Shown here: positions 19,644-29,879 of the stretch, piece after piece | How the letters are laid out: the number at the start of each line of letters is the position of its first letter | Position numbering within the stretch: the stretch's first letter is position 1 | NCBI GenBank assembly: GCA_938075415.1 | Contig: CALJHC010000029.1 | Location: forward strand, 1-63,787 | DNA: 63,787 nucleotides | Origin: an uncultured Rubripirellula sp. | GTDB taxonomy: Bacteria; Planctomycetota; Planctomycetia; Pirellulales; Pirellulaceae | Direction of reading: 5' to 3' | Translations under genes and position numbers: made by a program | Notes under the pieces: model-generated | The model's database searches: none | Seen by the model: the letters and a program-made list of their open reading frames with translations, nothing else | What the model was told of the DNA's origin: nothing

Positions 19644-20268
19644 ATTCCTCAAAATATTTTCTTGGGCGGGGTAGGCAACGTCTAACACCAGCAGAACGCA
19701 AGTCAGTCAATGCAGTTTTTGGCAGTGAGAACTTGGACTCTGGATGAAGGTTGCTCATTCAATGGCTAAGTTGCTTCGACTGGTCCCAACTTTTGGACAC
19801 CATCGCGAAAAAAGGTAGGCCTCAACCGACCATTCATGCAATCCGCGATAATTTGCGAACGACCAGTGTCCCGCAGAGCACTTTTGCCCGTTCGGGAAGG
19901 GAAAGGTATCGAATCAATGCTTCGATAACATTTCCGATGATCAGCTCGCTTGTTTTGTGCCTGAGCCTCCCGTCCATTGGTTTTCTTCAAGCAACTCGCA
20001 TTGAACGGGTGTATGATTTCTGCGTTAGGAACGTCTAACAGTTGCCAACGCACAGCTTGTCGGGATGTGATCGCATCCCCTTTTGGTAAGCCGACGGTAT
20101 ACCAAGGGGCCCAATGGCTTAGGTGATGCATCCCACAAAAAACCAGAAAAACAAACCCATCACTCGAATCGACTACCGATGCTCAACGCATCCTAGCAAC
20201 CCTCAAACTGTTTAACTCGGATAATCTGATCCGACAGTTTCTGAACCAATTGAGAACAGGAAGACAAA
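19644..20268. other. Intergenic region without recognisable gene
   Basis: It lies between two plus-strand genes. The last bases contain the Shine-Dalgarno ACAGGAAGAC of the downstream gene. No hairpin or repeat of note is seen. Confidence 0.45.
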
Positions 20269-21669
20269 ATGAAATCGCTGTATTGTTGTTGGATCGTTCT
20301 GTTCTGTCTGTCTGCACCGTTTATTGCGGAGGAGGGTCTGAATAACAAATCAGTCGCCTCTGCCGAAGAACTAAAGTCAACTCCCGATAAATTGCCAGCC
20401 GGGATCAAACGCTTTAACGGAATGTTGGTTGGCCGTCTGGCAGCAAAAGACGTAGAACGTGGTTCCTTTGTCGTTGTCGTCGATGCAATCCCGCGCGTGT
20501 GGCGAAATAGCAAGGCAGAGAACCCCAAGTCAATTGTGGGTAAGTCGATTGAGGTCGAGGGAGTCTTCGGGAAATTCTTGGACGTCTTGGTGACCACGCG
20601 TCTAGGCGAGACCCTGGAGTTCGAGTGCAAAAACGATGAGGACGCGTTGGTTTTTCCGGGTGAACTTCTGAGAAAAGTTGCGCCCTACAAGGCTGAGGAT
20701 TACCCCGTGCTGCCCGAAGCGTTCCGGGGCTTCCGAGGCGCGGTGGTTGCAGAGATTAACAAGAAGGATCCGGAAACATTCGAGTTGATCGTCACCGTCA
20801 AAAAGGTTGCCCAAATCTGGAAGGAAAGCGGCGCGAAACAGCCTGACAGTATTGTCGGTCGCCCAATGATGCTTGCTGGTTTCTGGAATCGTAAGGAGGC
20901 CTACCACAATTTGAAAGTTGGAGATCAAATCGAAATTGGAATGCAACACATCGGGCGACAAAGCGAGCACCTCACGGTAGCAGAATTCATCCGGCAGAGC
21001 CCTGAGCAGGAAATGAAGGAGATGCGAGCTACTGCGCCGAGCGCGAAGGATTCAAAGGACCCAGCTGAGGGTTTTCGCGGCATGCTGGTGGGACGTCTCG
21101 TTAAAAAAGATGTCGAGCGAGGGACCTTTTCGGTGACCGTGGACGCTGTTCCGCGTGTTTGGAAAAACAATCAGTCGCGGTCTCCGAAATCATTAGTGGG
21201 GAAAAATATTGACGCCGAGGGAGTTCCTTCGCGACTGCTGGATGCCTTGGTTGTCGCAAGAGTGGGTGACACAATCCAATTTGGAGCTCTGCACGACGGC
21301 GACGATAGCCTACGAGTTGGTGAAATGCTTCGCAAAGTCGCTCCTGTAGTAAAAGGCGACTATCCGGAACTACCGGACGACTTTCGAGGATTCAACGGTG
21401 TGTTGCAAGCGAAAGTGGTCCGAAGAGATGAGCAGCTATGGGAATTGACAGTCGAGGTAACGAAAATAATTAGTGCACCCAACAAGGATCGTTCAAAAAA
21501 CCCTCAAAGTATCATTGGCAAGCCTGTGATGCTGAGTGGCTTTTGGAACAAGAAGGATGCATATCACAGTATTGCTGTGGGGGATGCAATCCAAGCAACG
21601 GTTGAACACCCTCAGCGATTAGGTGACCAGCTAAGTGTGACGGAAGATGTTCGCAAACTGAATAAGTGA
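20269..21669 (+). CDS. Exported protein with A-B-A-B internal repeats, unknown function
   Basis: A 466-residue exported protein; the signal peptide is about residues 1-20 and AGGAAG lies a few bases before the ATG. The mature part holds four related segments of about 90-100 residues arranged A1-B1-A2-B2. A segments carry GMLVGRL-KDVERG-F, VDA-PRVW, P-S-VGK-I and LRKVAP. B segments carry DYP-LP--FRGF-G, P-SI-G-P-ML-GFWN-K-AYH and L-V-E--R. A and B share the 'VG/IG...P/K' core, so an ancestral duplication followed by a second duplication of the pair is likely. Beta-rich, perhaps OB-like. It ends 68 bases before the start of the PSCyt2 cytochrome gene and may be co-transcribed with it. Confidence 0.85.
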   Translation: MKSLYCCWIVLFCLSAPFIAEEGLNNKSVASAEELKSTPDKLPAGIKRFNGMLVGRLAAKDVERGSFVVVVDAIPRVWRNSKAENPKSIVGKSIEVEGVFGKFLDVLVTTRLGETLEFECKNDEDALVFPGELLRKVAPYKAEDYPVLPEAFRGFRGAVVAEINKKDPETFELIVTVKKVAQIWKESGAKQPDSIVGRPMMLAGFWNRKEAYHNLKVGDQIEIGMQHIGRQSEHLTVAEFIRQSPEQEMKEMRATAPSAKDSKDPAEGFRGMLVGRLVKKDVERGTFSVTVDAVPRVWKNNQSRSPKSLVGKNIDAEGVPSRLLDALVVARVGDTIQFGALHDGDDSLRVGEMLRKVAPVVKGDYPELPDDFRGFNGVLQAKVVRRDEQLWELTVEVTKIISAPNKDRSKNPQSIIGKPVMLSGFWNKKDAYHSIAVGDAIQATVEHPQRLGDQLSVTEDVRKLNK

Positions 21670-21737
21670 GCTTCCCAAGGGGCTGATCAGTGAACGCCCG
21701 GTTCTTAATTCTGTGGATTGCGGTGAGGAAAATGCAT

Positions 21738-24182
21738 ATGTATCAATCCGCCTCTCATTCGCGTGTATTTCATGGACACGGGTTAGTTTTCACATTCTGC
21801 CTTTTATTGCTTTCAGAAACTGACTCCACCCAAGCCGAGACCCTTCCGTCGGCTGATCAGCGATACAAAACCACCAATCAGTCAGAGGTTCCCGACTTCC
21901 AACGCCACGTAGTCCCGCTGTTAGGAAGACTTGGTTGCAATAGCCGAAACTGTCATGGATCTTTTCAAGGACGAGGTGACTTTCGGCTATCACTGTTCGG
22001 ATACGATTTTGGAATGGACCACAGGGGGCTTATTGGTGATGCCGCGTCCACAGAGGGACGCAGAATTGAACAAGGAAACGCCCCCAACAGTTTGATCCTT
22101 AGAAAACCAACCCTCCAAGCAGAGCACGAGGGAGGCCTAAGATTCACTACCGACTCCTGGGAATATCGCTTACTTTTGCGTTGGGTCAATTCGGGTGCTC
22201 GGAATTCGCCCGACTCTCAGGAACTTAACAGGTTGGAGCTGTTCCCAACCGAAGTCCTATTTGACGACCAAAACGAATCAACGAGCCTGCAGGTTATCGC
22301 CATCTGGAAGAACGGCGATCGAGAGGATGTTACGCCGCTATGCCGATTTCGGACTAACGACGATTCCATCGCAGAAGTCTCGAAGGACGGCGTGGTGCGT
22401 TCCACCGGATCGGGCGACACGCATGTCATCGCGTTTTACGATAATGGTGTCGCATCGGTGCCGGTATTACGCCCGTTCTCGTCTTCAACCTTCCAGCCCA
22501 TCAGGACCGACTCAGCAACTGCACCGATCGATCGAATGGTAGCGGCTAAGTTAAACAAATTAAGAATACCACCCTCTGAGCAATGCAGTGATGCAGAGTT
22601 TCTTCGCCGGGCAAGTATCGATCTGACCGGTACGCTTCCGATGCCAGATGAGACTCGGAAATTCCTGAGCGACCCAAGGGTCGACAAACGGTCAGCCAAA
22701 ATTGATCAGCTCTTGGATCGACCCGCATACGCGGCGTGGTGGACAAATAAGCTATGCGACTACACTGGCTGCAACCCTCAGCAACAAGCTGAACTTGGAC
22801 AGGAACTGTCCGTGCAGTGGTACATGTGGATCTTCAGCAGGCTAAATAGAAACGTCCCGTACGATGAATTGGTGAGGGATATAGTTCTCGCTCAAGGCCG
22901 CAACCCAGAGCAGACTTTCCAAGAGTACACAACAGAAACCTCGAGCTATTTTCAAAAAGGTTTCGAAAGTGAATTTGCCAAACGCAAAACCATGCCGCAT
23001 TACTGGACTCGCAGAAGCATGCAAGAACCAGAACGTGCTGCCGAAGCGTTTGCGCATAATTTTCTCGGTGTACGCCTACAGTGTGCTCAATGTCACAAGC
23101 ACCCGTTCGCACCATGGACGCAGAAGGATTACCAGGATTTTGGCCGCTTCTTCAAAACAGTCAAATTCGGTGTCCGACCCGATGATCGTGAAGTTTATCG
23201 ACAACTGGCAGCTACCGTCGGACTGAATGTTCGCGGGGATGACGGGGCCCCTATTCGTAACGACGCTTTGAGACGCCTTGCCGGTGGCGCAACCTATCCC
23301 TGGCGCGAGCTCTACATTGGCGAACGTGAACAGGCTGAGAAAGTGAGCCTGTTGCGAAGCGGGTCTGTCACTTTGGAAGGTAAGGCGGATCCAAGACAAC
23401 CAATCATGGCGTGGATGAACCAGCCAACGAATCCTTGGTTCGCCAGAGCCTTCGTCAACCGTGTCTGGGCATCCTATTTCCACCAAGGAATCGTTGATCC
23501 ACCGGATGACCTGAATCCAGCAAATCCGCCTTCGCATCCACAATTACTCGATTGGCTGGCGACAGGCTTCGTCCAGAATGATTACGACATGAAATGGCTT
23601 CATCGTGAAATCGTTTCCAGTAAGACCTATCAAAGAAGTTCTGAACCGTCAGGACCAAATCGCTTTGACCAGAAGAATTTAAGTCGCGCGGTTCCACGAC
23701 GACTGCCAGCAGAGGTGGTCTACGATGGCGTGAAACAGGTAGTTGGCTCGAGTCAACAGGCAGAACATGTGCGTGAGGACCTGACGCGGCGAGCAACTGG
23801 CCATCTCTCCATGCGACTGGCGGGAACCTATGCCATGCAGATTTTTGGGAAACCTGAGCGAGCGGTGAACTGTGACTGCGAACGGAACAATCACCCCACA
23901 CTGCTTCAATCGGTTTTCCTTCAGAACGATCCAATTATCGAGCAGAGGCTTGAAAATAGCGGATGGTTATCTGAAATTGCGGCCGCAGAAACCGCGGGTG
24001 AGGCCCCGCCGCTTCAAGACTTAATAGAGGAAGCTTGGTTGCGAGCACTCTGCCGTATGCCAAACCAAAAAGAGATTGATCGAAGCGTTACGCACCTCGA
24101 CGAATCAGAATCGTTGGCTAGCGGCTTGGAGGATTTGCTGTGGGCCTTGCTTAACACGAAAGAGTTTCTACTGATCAAGTAG
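21738..24182 (+). CDS. Planctomycete cytochrome, PSCyt1-like/Big2/DUF1549 (PSCyt2)/DUF1553 (PSD1)
   Basis: An exported cytochrome-like protein of about 814 residues. The start is the ATG giving MYQSASHS because GAGG stands nine bases before it; an upstream GTG is also in frame. After the signal peptide comes an unusual heme-type motif with four residues between the cysteines (C67, C72, H73, CNSRNCHG), followed by SLFGYDFGMDH. Next is a bacterial Ig-like (Big2) domain, seen in DGVVRSTGSGDTHVIA. Then DUF1549 with RASIDLTGTLP and heme motif CAQCHKHPFAPW, and DUF1553 with NRVWASYFHQGIVDPPDD. It is followed 31 bases later by its usual Tat-exported DUF1501 partner. The biochemical role of the pair is unknown. 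Confidence 0.92.
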   Translation: MYQSASHSRVFHGHGLVFTFCLLLLSETDSTQAETLPSADQRYKTTNQSEVPDFQRHVVPLLGRLGCNSRNCHGSFQGRGDFRLSLFGYDFGMDHRGLIGDAASTEGRRIEQGNAPNSLILRKPTLQAEHEGGLRFTTDSWEYRLLLRWVNSGARNSPDSQELNRLELFPTEVLFDDQNESTSLQVIAIWKNGDREDVTPLCRFRTNDDSIAEVSKDGVVRSTGSGDTHVIAFYDNGVASVPVLRPFSSSTFQPIRTDSATAPIDRMVAAKLNKLRIPPSEQCSDAEFLRRASIDLTGTLPMPDETRKFLSDPRVDKRSAKIDQLLDRPAYAAWWTNKLCDYTGCNPQQQAELGQELSVQWYMWIFSRLNRNVPYDELVRDIVLAQGRNPEQTFQEYTTETSSYFQKGFESEFAKRKTMPHYWTRRSMQEPERAAEAFAHNFLGVRLQCAQCHKHPFAPWTQKDYQDFGRFFKTVKFGVRPDDREVYRQLAATVGLNVRGDDGAPIRNDALRRLAGGATYPWRELYIGEREQAEKVSLLRSGSVTLEGKADPRQPIMAWMNQPTNPWFARAFVNRVWASYFHQGIVDPPDDLNPANPPSHPQLLDWLATGFVQNDYDMKWLHREIVSSKTYQRSSEPSGPNRFDQKNLSRAVPRRLPAEVVYDGVKQVVGSSQQAEHVREDLTRRATGHLSMRLAGTYAMQIFGKPERAVNCDCERNNHPTLLQSVFLQNDPIIEQRLENSGWLSEIAAAETAGEAPPLQDLIEEAWLRALCRMPNQKEIDRSVTHLDESESLASGLEDLLWALLNTKEFLLIK

Positions 24183-24213
24183 GATTAAAGCAGACAATCG
24201 CTATGAGGACTTT

Positions 24214-25485
24214 ATGATGCCTGTTTCAAGACGTCGGTTTCTAAAGGTTGGTGCTATCGGGTCCAGTCTGACTCTGGGTGATTACCTTCGAATAGCCAAT
24301 GCTGAAGGTCAGTTAGACAATGACCGCTCGGCGGTTCTGGTCTTCCTGGGTGGTGGACCAGCACATCAAGACACCTTTGATATGAAACCCAACGCGCCCT
24401 CGGAGTACCGGGGTCAGTTCGAACCGATTCGAACATCGGTCCCTGGCGTTGAAATTTGTGAACATCTACCCAAACTCGCTACCCGCGCGAATCAATACGC
24501 GGTGATTCGCGGGATCTCCCACAGCTTGGCCGACCATGGGTTGGGAACACGTTACCTGATGACAGGCAACCTACCGACACCCGTTGTGGATTATCCAATG
24601 TTTGGATCGGTCGTCAGCAAGGAGTTCCCCACCGCAGCGGACCTACCATCGTTCGTTTCCATCGAACGCCCAGTCGAGGGCCCCGGTTACCTAGGCGCTG
24701 AGTACGCACCTCTGTCCACTGGTGAAAAACCACGCTTTGGACAGCCGTTCCGGGTCCGAGGCATTACGCTCGATGGAACCATGACGCTCGATCGATATCG
24801 CAGGCGGCGACAACTGGTGGACGATATTGATAAAGCATTTTCACAATACGAAAGTATGGATGATTCCGTCCGCAGTCTCGATAAGTTTTCGCAACAGGCA
24901 TATCAGATAATCAGCTCTCCCAAGGCCCGATCCGCTTTTGACCTCTCACTGGAGGCTGATCGCGAAGTTGAACGTTTTGGGCGACATGAATTTGGACAGA
25001 GCCTCTTGTTGACCACCCGCCTAATTGAGTCTGGTGTTCGCTTCGTTACGGTTCTATTGGAGGGCTGGGATACTCATCAGGACAACTTTAATCAACTAGG
25101 CAGGCAACTCTTGCCCAATCTGGATCAGTCGCTCTCCGCGATGCTGGATCGTTTTGGGGAGCAAGGACGACTCGACTCGACAGCCATTTTAGTCACCGGC
25201 GAGTTTGGCCGAACCCCCAAGGTGAACAACAATGCTGGACGTGATCATTGGGCCAGAGCAATGAGTTCACTGATGGCTGGTGGCAAGATTCGCACTGGTC
25301 AATACATTGGCGAAACGGACGCTAAGGCTGCCGGGCCCGTCGGAAGCGGTTTTACACCCGACGACCTAGCAGCATCCTTCTTTCAAAACATCGGAATCGA
25401 TCCCAAAACGGAATACAATGCAAACGTAGGTCGTCCCATTACATTGATCAGAGATGGATCACCAATCCCCGAATTGTTCAGTTAG
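24214..25485 (+). CDS. Tat-exported DUF1501 protein
   Basis: A 423-residue member of DUF1501, placed in the alkaline phosphatase/sulfatase-like clan. The N-terminus SRRRFLKVGAIGSSLTLGDY is a clear Tat signal. Conserved segments are FLGGGPAHQDTFD, SEYRGQF, HSLADHGLG, TGEFGRTP and GRDHWARA, which would supply metal ligands in a phosphatase-like fold, and the terminal GSPIPEL. GAGG lies just before two adjacent ATG codons. It pairs with the upstream cytochrome gene in the standard planctomycete order. Enzymatic activity for the family is not established. Confidence 0.93.
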   Translation: MMPVSRRRFLKVGAIGSSLTLGDYLRIANAEGQLDNDRSAVLVFLGGGPAHQDTFDMKPNAPSEYRGQFEPIRTSVPGVEICEHLPKLATRANQYAVIRGISHSLADHGLGTRYLMTGNLPTPVVDYPMFGSVVSKEFPTAADLPSFVSIERPVEGPGYLGAEYAPLSTGEKPRFGQPFRVRGITLDGTMTLDRYRRRRQLVDDIDKAFSQYESMDDSVRSLDKFSQQAYQIISSPKARSAFDLSLEADREVERFGRHEFGQSLLLTTRLIESGVRFVTVLLEGWDTHQDNFNQLGRQLLPNLDQSLSAMLDRFGEQGRLDSTAILVTGEFGRTPKVNNNAGRDHWARAMSSLMAGGKIRTGQYIGETDAKAAGPVGSGFTPDDLAASFFQNIGIDPKTEYNANVGRPITLIRDGSPIPELFS

Positions 25486-25927
25486 TGATGCCGAGCCTAC
25501 CTCGCGTTGTTGAATCCTGTGGGGTTTTGCTTGACGTTTCAGTGTGCCAACGCCAGAAAACGGCATGCGAGATATCGCAAACATCCGAGATGCTAATGGA
25601 TAGCCGATCAGATCTGATTTCTGCGAAATGCTGAGTATTTGCTCACGCTGTTGGTAGGTCGTTCCAAGCGAGTTGAACCGGGACAAATACTCTCTATGCA
25701 CCGGATGATACTCTCGTAGTTTTTCAACCTTGATAAGGATGAAGGCTGAACCACCGACCGTGGCGGTTGGCAATCGAGTCAAAGCCCAACAGCTTCTTAA
25801 TTCGTGGTGTTACTAAGGGAACCTAGGGGTGGTGCTGACGAAACCGTCTTGTGGTCATTGGTGAACTTCCAACTGCCCTATTCGTCGACGTAGTCGCCAA
25901 GTAATGGCAAAGAGTTAGTCGATCACT
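25486..25927. other. Intergenic region between convergent gene pairs
   Basis: The DUF1501 gene (plus) and the DUF1592 gene (minus) converge here. A minus-strand frame of 107 codons starting with TTG overlaps the DUF1501 end and has no recognisable domain, so I do not call it. No terminator-like hairpin is seen. Confidence 0.4.
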
Positions 25928-28585
25928 TTACTTAACCGCAAATGATTCGCTCTGTACGATTGCTATGATCAAATCGCGAAATCCATTTCCTTCCTCTTTG
26001 ACGTCGGAGACTATTTTGTCGATCACGCGGCGGTCTCCGAAATTCATCGGACGACCGGTTGCATAAACGAGCAGCTTGCCAGTGAGGCAGCGTGAGAAGA
26101 TTTCGACGTTGTCCACAAGGTAACGCTTGAGGTCCGTGACATCGTTCAGTTTTGTTCCGTCACTCAGCACTCCAACTGAATCAATCACAGGGCCCGCCTT
26201 GGTACCAGTGCCCGTGCTGGAGTAAAACTCCTCTTTCAACGCATCCCCGGTGGCTTGAATGTAGATCGGATAATTTTTACGCCATCGGCCGACCGGGTCA
26301 AAATTTTCCAAAACCATCCCCAGTGGATCAATTTGATCATGACATCTTGCACAGCTTTGATCGGCCCGATGTTTTTCAACTAACGTTCGCATGGTGGTTG
26401 TGCCGGAGGTGTCTACCGAGATGGCAGGTACGTTGTTCGGAGGTCCGGGCGTGGGTCTCCCGAATACATTTTCAAGAAGCCACACGCCTCGTTGCACCGG
26501 ATGGGTATCGACTCCGTTCGCGGTAGCCATCATCACCGCGGAAAGGCTTAGGATTCCGCCCTCACGGCCACCACGCTTGAATTCCACACGTTGTGTCTGA
26601 TCACCCTCCAATTCGCTTCCATAGATCTTGTTCAACACCTTGTGCCGATAACTGAATCCTGGATCAATGAACGTGTCGACGGTGAGGTTCTCTTTGAGGA
26701 TTTCCTCAAAAAGCATTTCAACTTCATTCGTCTGAGCAATCCGATGTTGCTGGTAATAGAAGAACAGACGTGGGTCTGGCATGATATCACTCAGACGACG
26801 AGTACCTAACCATTGCCCCGTGAAGCTGCTAACAAAATTGCCGTGGCGTTTGCTGCTGAGCAATCGCTGGGTTTCGCTTTTTAGAATATCAGGAACTGCG
26901 AGATTTCCTTCGGCAGCATGTTGGAATAATTCCGAATCAGGTGGCGACGACGTTAAAAAATAGCTGAGCCGGCTCGCCAGATCGAATTGGTCAAGTCGGC
27001 CATCACGTGGACTCCGATAGAGAAAATTGGGCGAGACCAACGCCCGCCTGATTGCAACATGCAACCCGTCTTGAACGCGTGCTCCGCGCCGTTGCATTTC
27101 GTAAAGAACCAGATCAGTGTATTTTTGGACCAGCAGATCACTAACAGAACGGCGAAAAGCACGCTGTAAAAACCGCCCGATCACCGACTTGACGTAGGCA
27201 CGATCGCTGACGTTTGCTGGACGCTTACCGAGGAAGGTCGCGGTTCGTTTTTTCTGAACACGCATCTCGTCATCTTCGATCAGCCGCGTCGGTCCCTCGA
27301 TCGAGACCTCTGTGATATCCAAAGCCGGCCCGTATCTCCTCACCTCCTCGTGTGCGAACCAATTAACCATTAATTGGGGGCCATTTTTATGTCCGATTCC
27401 ACCGAAGCCGCGACCCTCAAGTTCCTCATCCAATCGTGGATCGTCCAGGTTCAAACCATTAGCCATGTGCCCCAGCGTCAATTCGTAATATTGCGATTGC
27501 GTCATTCCCCGTGGATCTCTCTTAATCCCAAGCATGGCCGCGTGCAACTTCCGGTCCTGTTTCAAACGCACCCGATTAAACCCGTTGGAATCAATTGGAC
27601 CGTTACCCCAACGTAAACCAAACGACTCGCCGCGATTCAGCTCGACGTCGCATGTGAAAGAATGAGGTGATGATTGGTCAACTGGTACGTCAAATGCCTT
27701 TAACTTTCGTAAATTTGCGAAAGCATCGTAGGTCTGCTCGGTTTTCTTTTTGGCATAAATCGACAAACGGAACGGTGCTTCTTGCCTTGGATAAAACATT
27801 TCATCCGTCTGCAAAGCAACAGCATCAACCGTCAGCCGATAAACGCCGCTTTTTGGTGCTGAAAAACGGATCGGCCACCCAGCGGTGTGTGCATTATCCC
27901 GTTTGGACGAGGCAAGACGAAAACGATCTCCCTCCACGGTCGTCCACGCGCTTTCGGCCAAACCAGTTGCACCAATATGATAATGCTTTGGTACGGCGAC
28001 CTCATCGCCGTTGTCCGGGGGAAGAATAGTGTCCGCAACTTGCGTTGCAAGTTCTAGGTATTGCGCGAGCAACGGTGGCGAAAGAATCAGAGCTTCACCA
28101 ATGTTGTCAAATCCAAATCGCGTGTCATCCGCAGGGAATGCATCCGGTGCGTTGAATTCAGGGAAATCAAAAAGATCGCGAATTGAATTTTCATATTCTT
28201 CTCGATTCAAACGCCGGATCGTTGTACCACCGGGCCTGGCATGGTGAGAAAGTTGACTCTGCAACCACTGCGACATTCGCTCTCTCTGGCCAATGGTTGG
28301 TTGTGGGGATTCGGAAGGCGGCATTTCGTGCTTGGAAACGACATCGTAGACACGTTCCCATAAATGTATCGCTCTTGCATTTTGCCAATTCAAGTGACTC
28401 GATTCAAAGCGAACACCCGCCTGAGCATCGTCGCCGCTGTGGCAACCTTGGCAATTTTTCCTGATAAATTCAGAGGCGTGATTTGGAAGAGATTCCGCAC
28501 CAAAAACCCTGTCAGAATCTATCGAAACGAAGATTAGAGTCAAAGTCAATGCGGCGAGAGCCTGATGTTTCAATTGTTCAGTCAT
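25928..28585 (-). CDS. Planctomycete cytochrome, PSCyt1-DUF1587-DUF1595-DUF1592-DUF1588-DUF1585
   Basis: An 885-residue exported protein of the same architecture as the one near 5.3 kb. Signal peptide about residues 1-30; first heme motif CQGCH (C45, C48, H49); DUF1587 with IRRLNREEYENSIRDLF; a beta-rich insert of about 250 residues in which FRLSIYAKK and HSFTCDVELNRGESFGLRW suggest a lectin-like fold; DUF1595 (FLQRAFRRSVSD); DUF1592 (DLASRLSYFLTSSPPD); DUF1588 with heme motif CARCH; and DUF1585 at the end. It starts 16 bases after the DUF1552 gene. Here the DUF1552 gene comes first, the reverse of the order in the 5-9 kb and 58-62 kb loci. Confidence 0.92.
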   Translation of the reverse strand: MTEQLKHQALAALTLTLIFVSIDSDRVFGAESLPNHASEFIRKNCQGCHSGDDAQAGVRFESSHLNWQNARAIHLWERVYDVVSKHEMPPSESPQPTIGQRERMSQWLQSQLSHHARPGGTTIRRLNREEYENSIRDLFDFPEFNAPDAFPADDTRFGFDNIGEALILSPPLLAQYLELATQVADTILPPDNGDEVAVPKHYHIGATGLAESAWTTVEGDRFRLASSKRDNAHTAGWPIRFSAPKSGVYRLTVDAVALQTDEMFYPRQEAPFRLSIYAKKKTEQTYDAFANLRKLKAFDVPVDQSSPHSFTCDVELNRGESFGLRWGNGPIDSNGFNRVRLKQDRKLHAAMLGIKRDPRGMTQSQYYELTLGHMANGLNLDDPRLDEELEGRGFGGIGHKNGPQLMVNWFAHEEVRRYGPALDITEVSIEGPTRLIEDDEMRVQKKRTATFLGKRPANVSDRAYVKSVIGRFLQRAFRRSVSDLLVQKYTDLVLYEMQRRGARVQDGLHVAIRRALVSPNFLYRSPRDGRLDQFDLASRLSYFLTSSPPDSELFQHAAEGNLAVPDILKSETQRLLSSKRHGNFVSSFTGQWLGTRRLSDIMPDPRLFFYYQQHRIAQTNEVEMLFEEILKENLTVDTFIDPGFSYRHKVLNKIYGSELEGDQTQRVEFKRGGREGGILSLSAVMMATANGVDTHPVQRGVWLLENVFGRPTPGPPNNVPAISVDTSGTTTMRTLVEKHRADQSCARCHDQIDPLGMVLENFDPVGRWRKNYPIYIQATGDALKEEFYSSTGTGTKAGPVIDSVGVLSDGTKLNDVTDLKRYLVDNVEIFSRCLTGKLLVYATGRPMNFGDRRVIDKIVSDVKEEGNGFRDLIIAIVQSESFAVK

Positions 28586-28601
28586 GAGTTCTTCATTGAA
28601 A

Positions 28602-29879
28602 CTAAAGCAGGTATTCGTTCATATTCGACGTTGCACCCGCGAATTGGTCCTCCCGCACCCCGAAGTGCTGCAGGAGACTGAGGTAGAGATCTCCCAAACG
28701 TCGGGGTGTTGGCGCTTGCTTATCGATTCGATGATGCTGCCCGTGACGCAAACCACCACCCAAAAGCAACGTTGGGAGGTTTGTATTGTCGTGTGTGTTG
28801 GAATCGCCCATTCCACTACCGTATAACACCGTTGTTGTGTCCATTAGAGGATTATTGTCTGCATCCCTGCTCGTCCTCAATTTGTCGAGAAATGCACCGA
28901 GGCGTCTGACGTGTTCCATACCCACCAAGTTGTAATCGGCAATTTTTGCAGCTTCATTTCCATGATGTGAAAGACTGTGATATCCCGCACTTAGTCGCCT
29001 ATCTCTGATCGTGAACACCTGACTCCAACCCGGAATCAGGAACGTCAAGACTCGAGTGGAGTCGGTTTTCAATGCCAGCGCCATCAGGTCGTACATGATC
29101 GACTCACATTCAAGTGCCACATCGGGCGCGACAGGATCAAACTCAGGTAAGGTGTAATCCGCCCTGGGGGTCGGCTTGTTGACCCATAAAAGTTGTTTCT
29201 GCAGCTTCTTTTCAACATCGCGTACCGATGAAAAGTACTCGTTTAGTTTTTCGCGATCATCTGCGGTCACCGACCGTTCGAGGGTTTTTGCCTCCTCAAT
29301 CAAACCATCCAGTACGCTACGATTGGTTTTCAACAGGTAAGAAATGCGGTCTTTGTCAGAACCAGAGCGGAACAACGTTTTATAAAAAACACTAGGTCGG
29401 CCAATCATGGGCAGCGCGACACCTTCTTTGGTGAAACTGAGCTTTGCATCACCGGGAGGCGAACCGCAAGTTAACTGTAGCGACGCGTATCGAGTTTGAT
29501 CACCAAGTTGGTCCGCGACCAGTTGATCAAACGACACGCTTCCGGTTGCTTTGCCGGATATCCATGCCCGCCAACCCTCGTGGCCATTACGACCTCGATG
29601 ATCAAGACCCGAGAAGATACTCATTGTGTCTCGATGGCCAGCGATTGGCCTCAAGGTTGGTGGCATTTCGTATTGATGGCCCGTCGTCGCTGGAAAAAAA
29701 TCGCGTTGGTAAAAACCGAGGTAAACACCGATGCATACCAGGCGTTTTGGCCGATCAATGGACTCTTCAGCTTGCATGCTCGCCTTGGCCCTTGAGGGCG
29801 CAAAAGTCTCCAACATCGGCAATGCGAGGCTGACACTGGATCCCTTTAGAAAGGCTCGGCGATCTCCAGTTTGTTTCAT
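28602..29879 (-). CDS. Tat-exported DUF1552 protein
   Basis: A DUF1552 protein of 425 residues counted from the ATG giving MKQTGDRRAFLKG; the frame opens further upstream but this start places the twin-arginine signal (RRAFLKGSSVSLALPMLE) at the N-terminus. The family signature HSLSHH (H301, S304, H305, H306) is intact, unlike in the other two copies of this window. Other conserved parts are LIPGWSQVF and LYGSGMGDSNTHDN. It heads a two-gene unit with the DUF1592 cytochrome. Confidence 0.92.
   Translation of the reverse strand: MKQTGDRRAFLKGSSVSLALPMLETFAPSRAKASMQAEESIDRPKRLVCIGVYLGFYQRDFFPATTGHQYEMPPTLRPIAGHRDTMSIFSGLDHRGRNGHEGWRAWISGKATGSVSFDQLVADQLGDQTRYASLQLTCGSPPGDAKLSFTKEGVALPMIGRPSVFYKTLFRSGSDKDRISYLLKTNRSVLDGLIEEAKTLERSVTADDREKLNEYFSSVRDVEKKLQKQLLWVNKPTPRADYTLPEFDPVAPDVALECESIMYDLMALALKTDSTRVLTFLIPGWSQVFTIRDRRLSAGYHSLSHHGNEAAKIADYNLVGMEHVRRLGAFLDKLRTSRDADNNPLMDTTTVLYGSGMGDSNTHDNTNLPTLLLGGGLRHGQHHRIDKQAPTPRRLGDLYLSLLQHFGVREDQFAGATSNMNEYLL

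Noticed and set aside
25459..25782. Minus-strand frame of 107 codons
   Set aside because: TTG start, overlaps the DUF1501 3' end on the other strand, and shows no domain. It could be a small unknown gene but cannot be supported.
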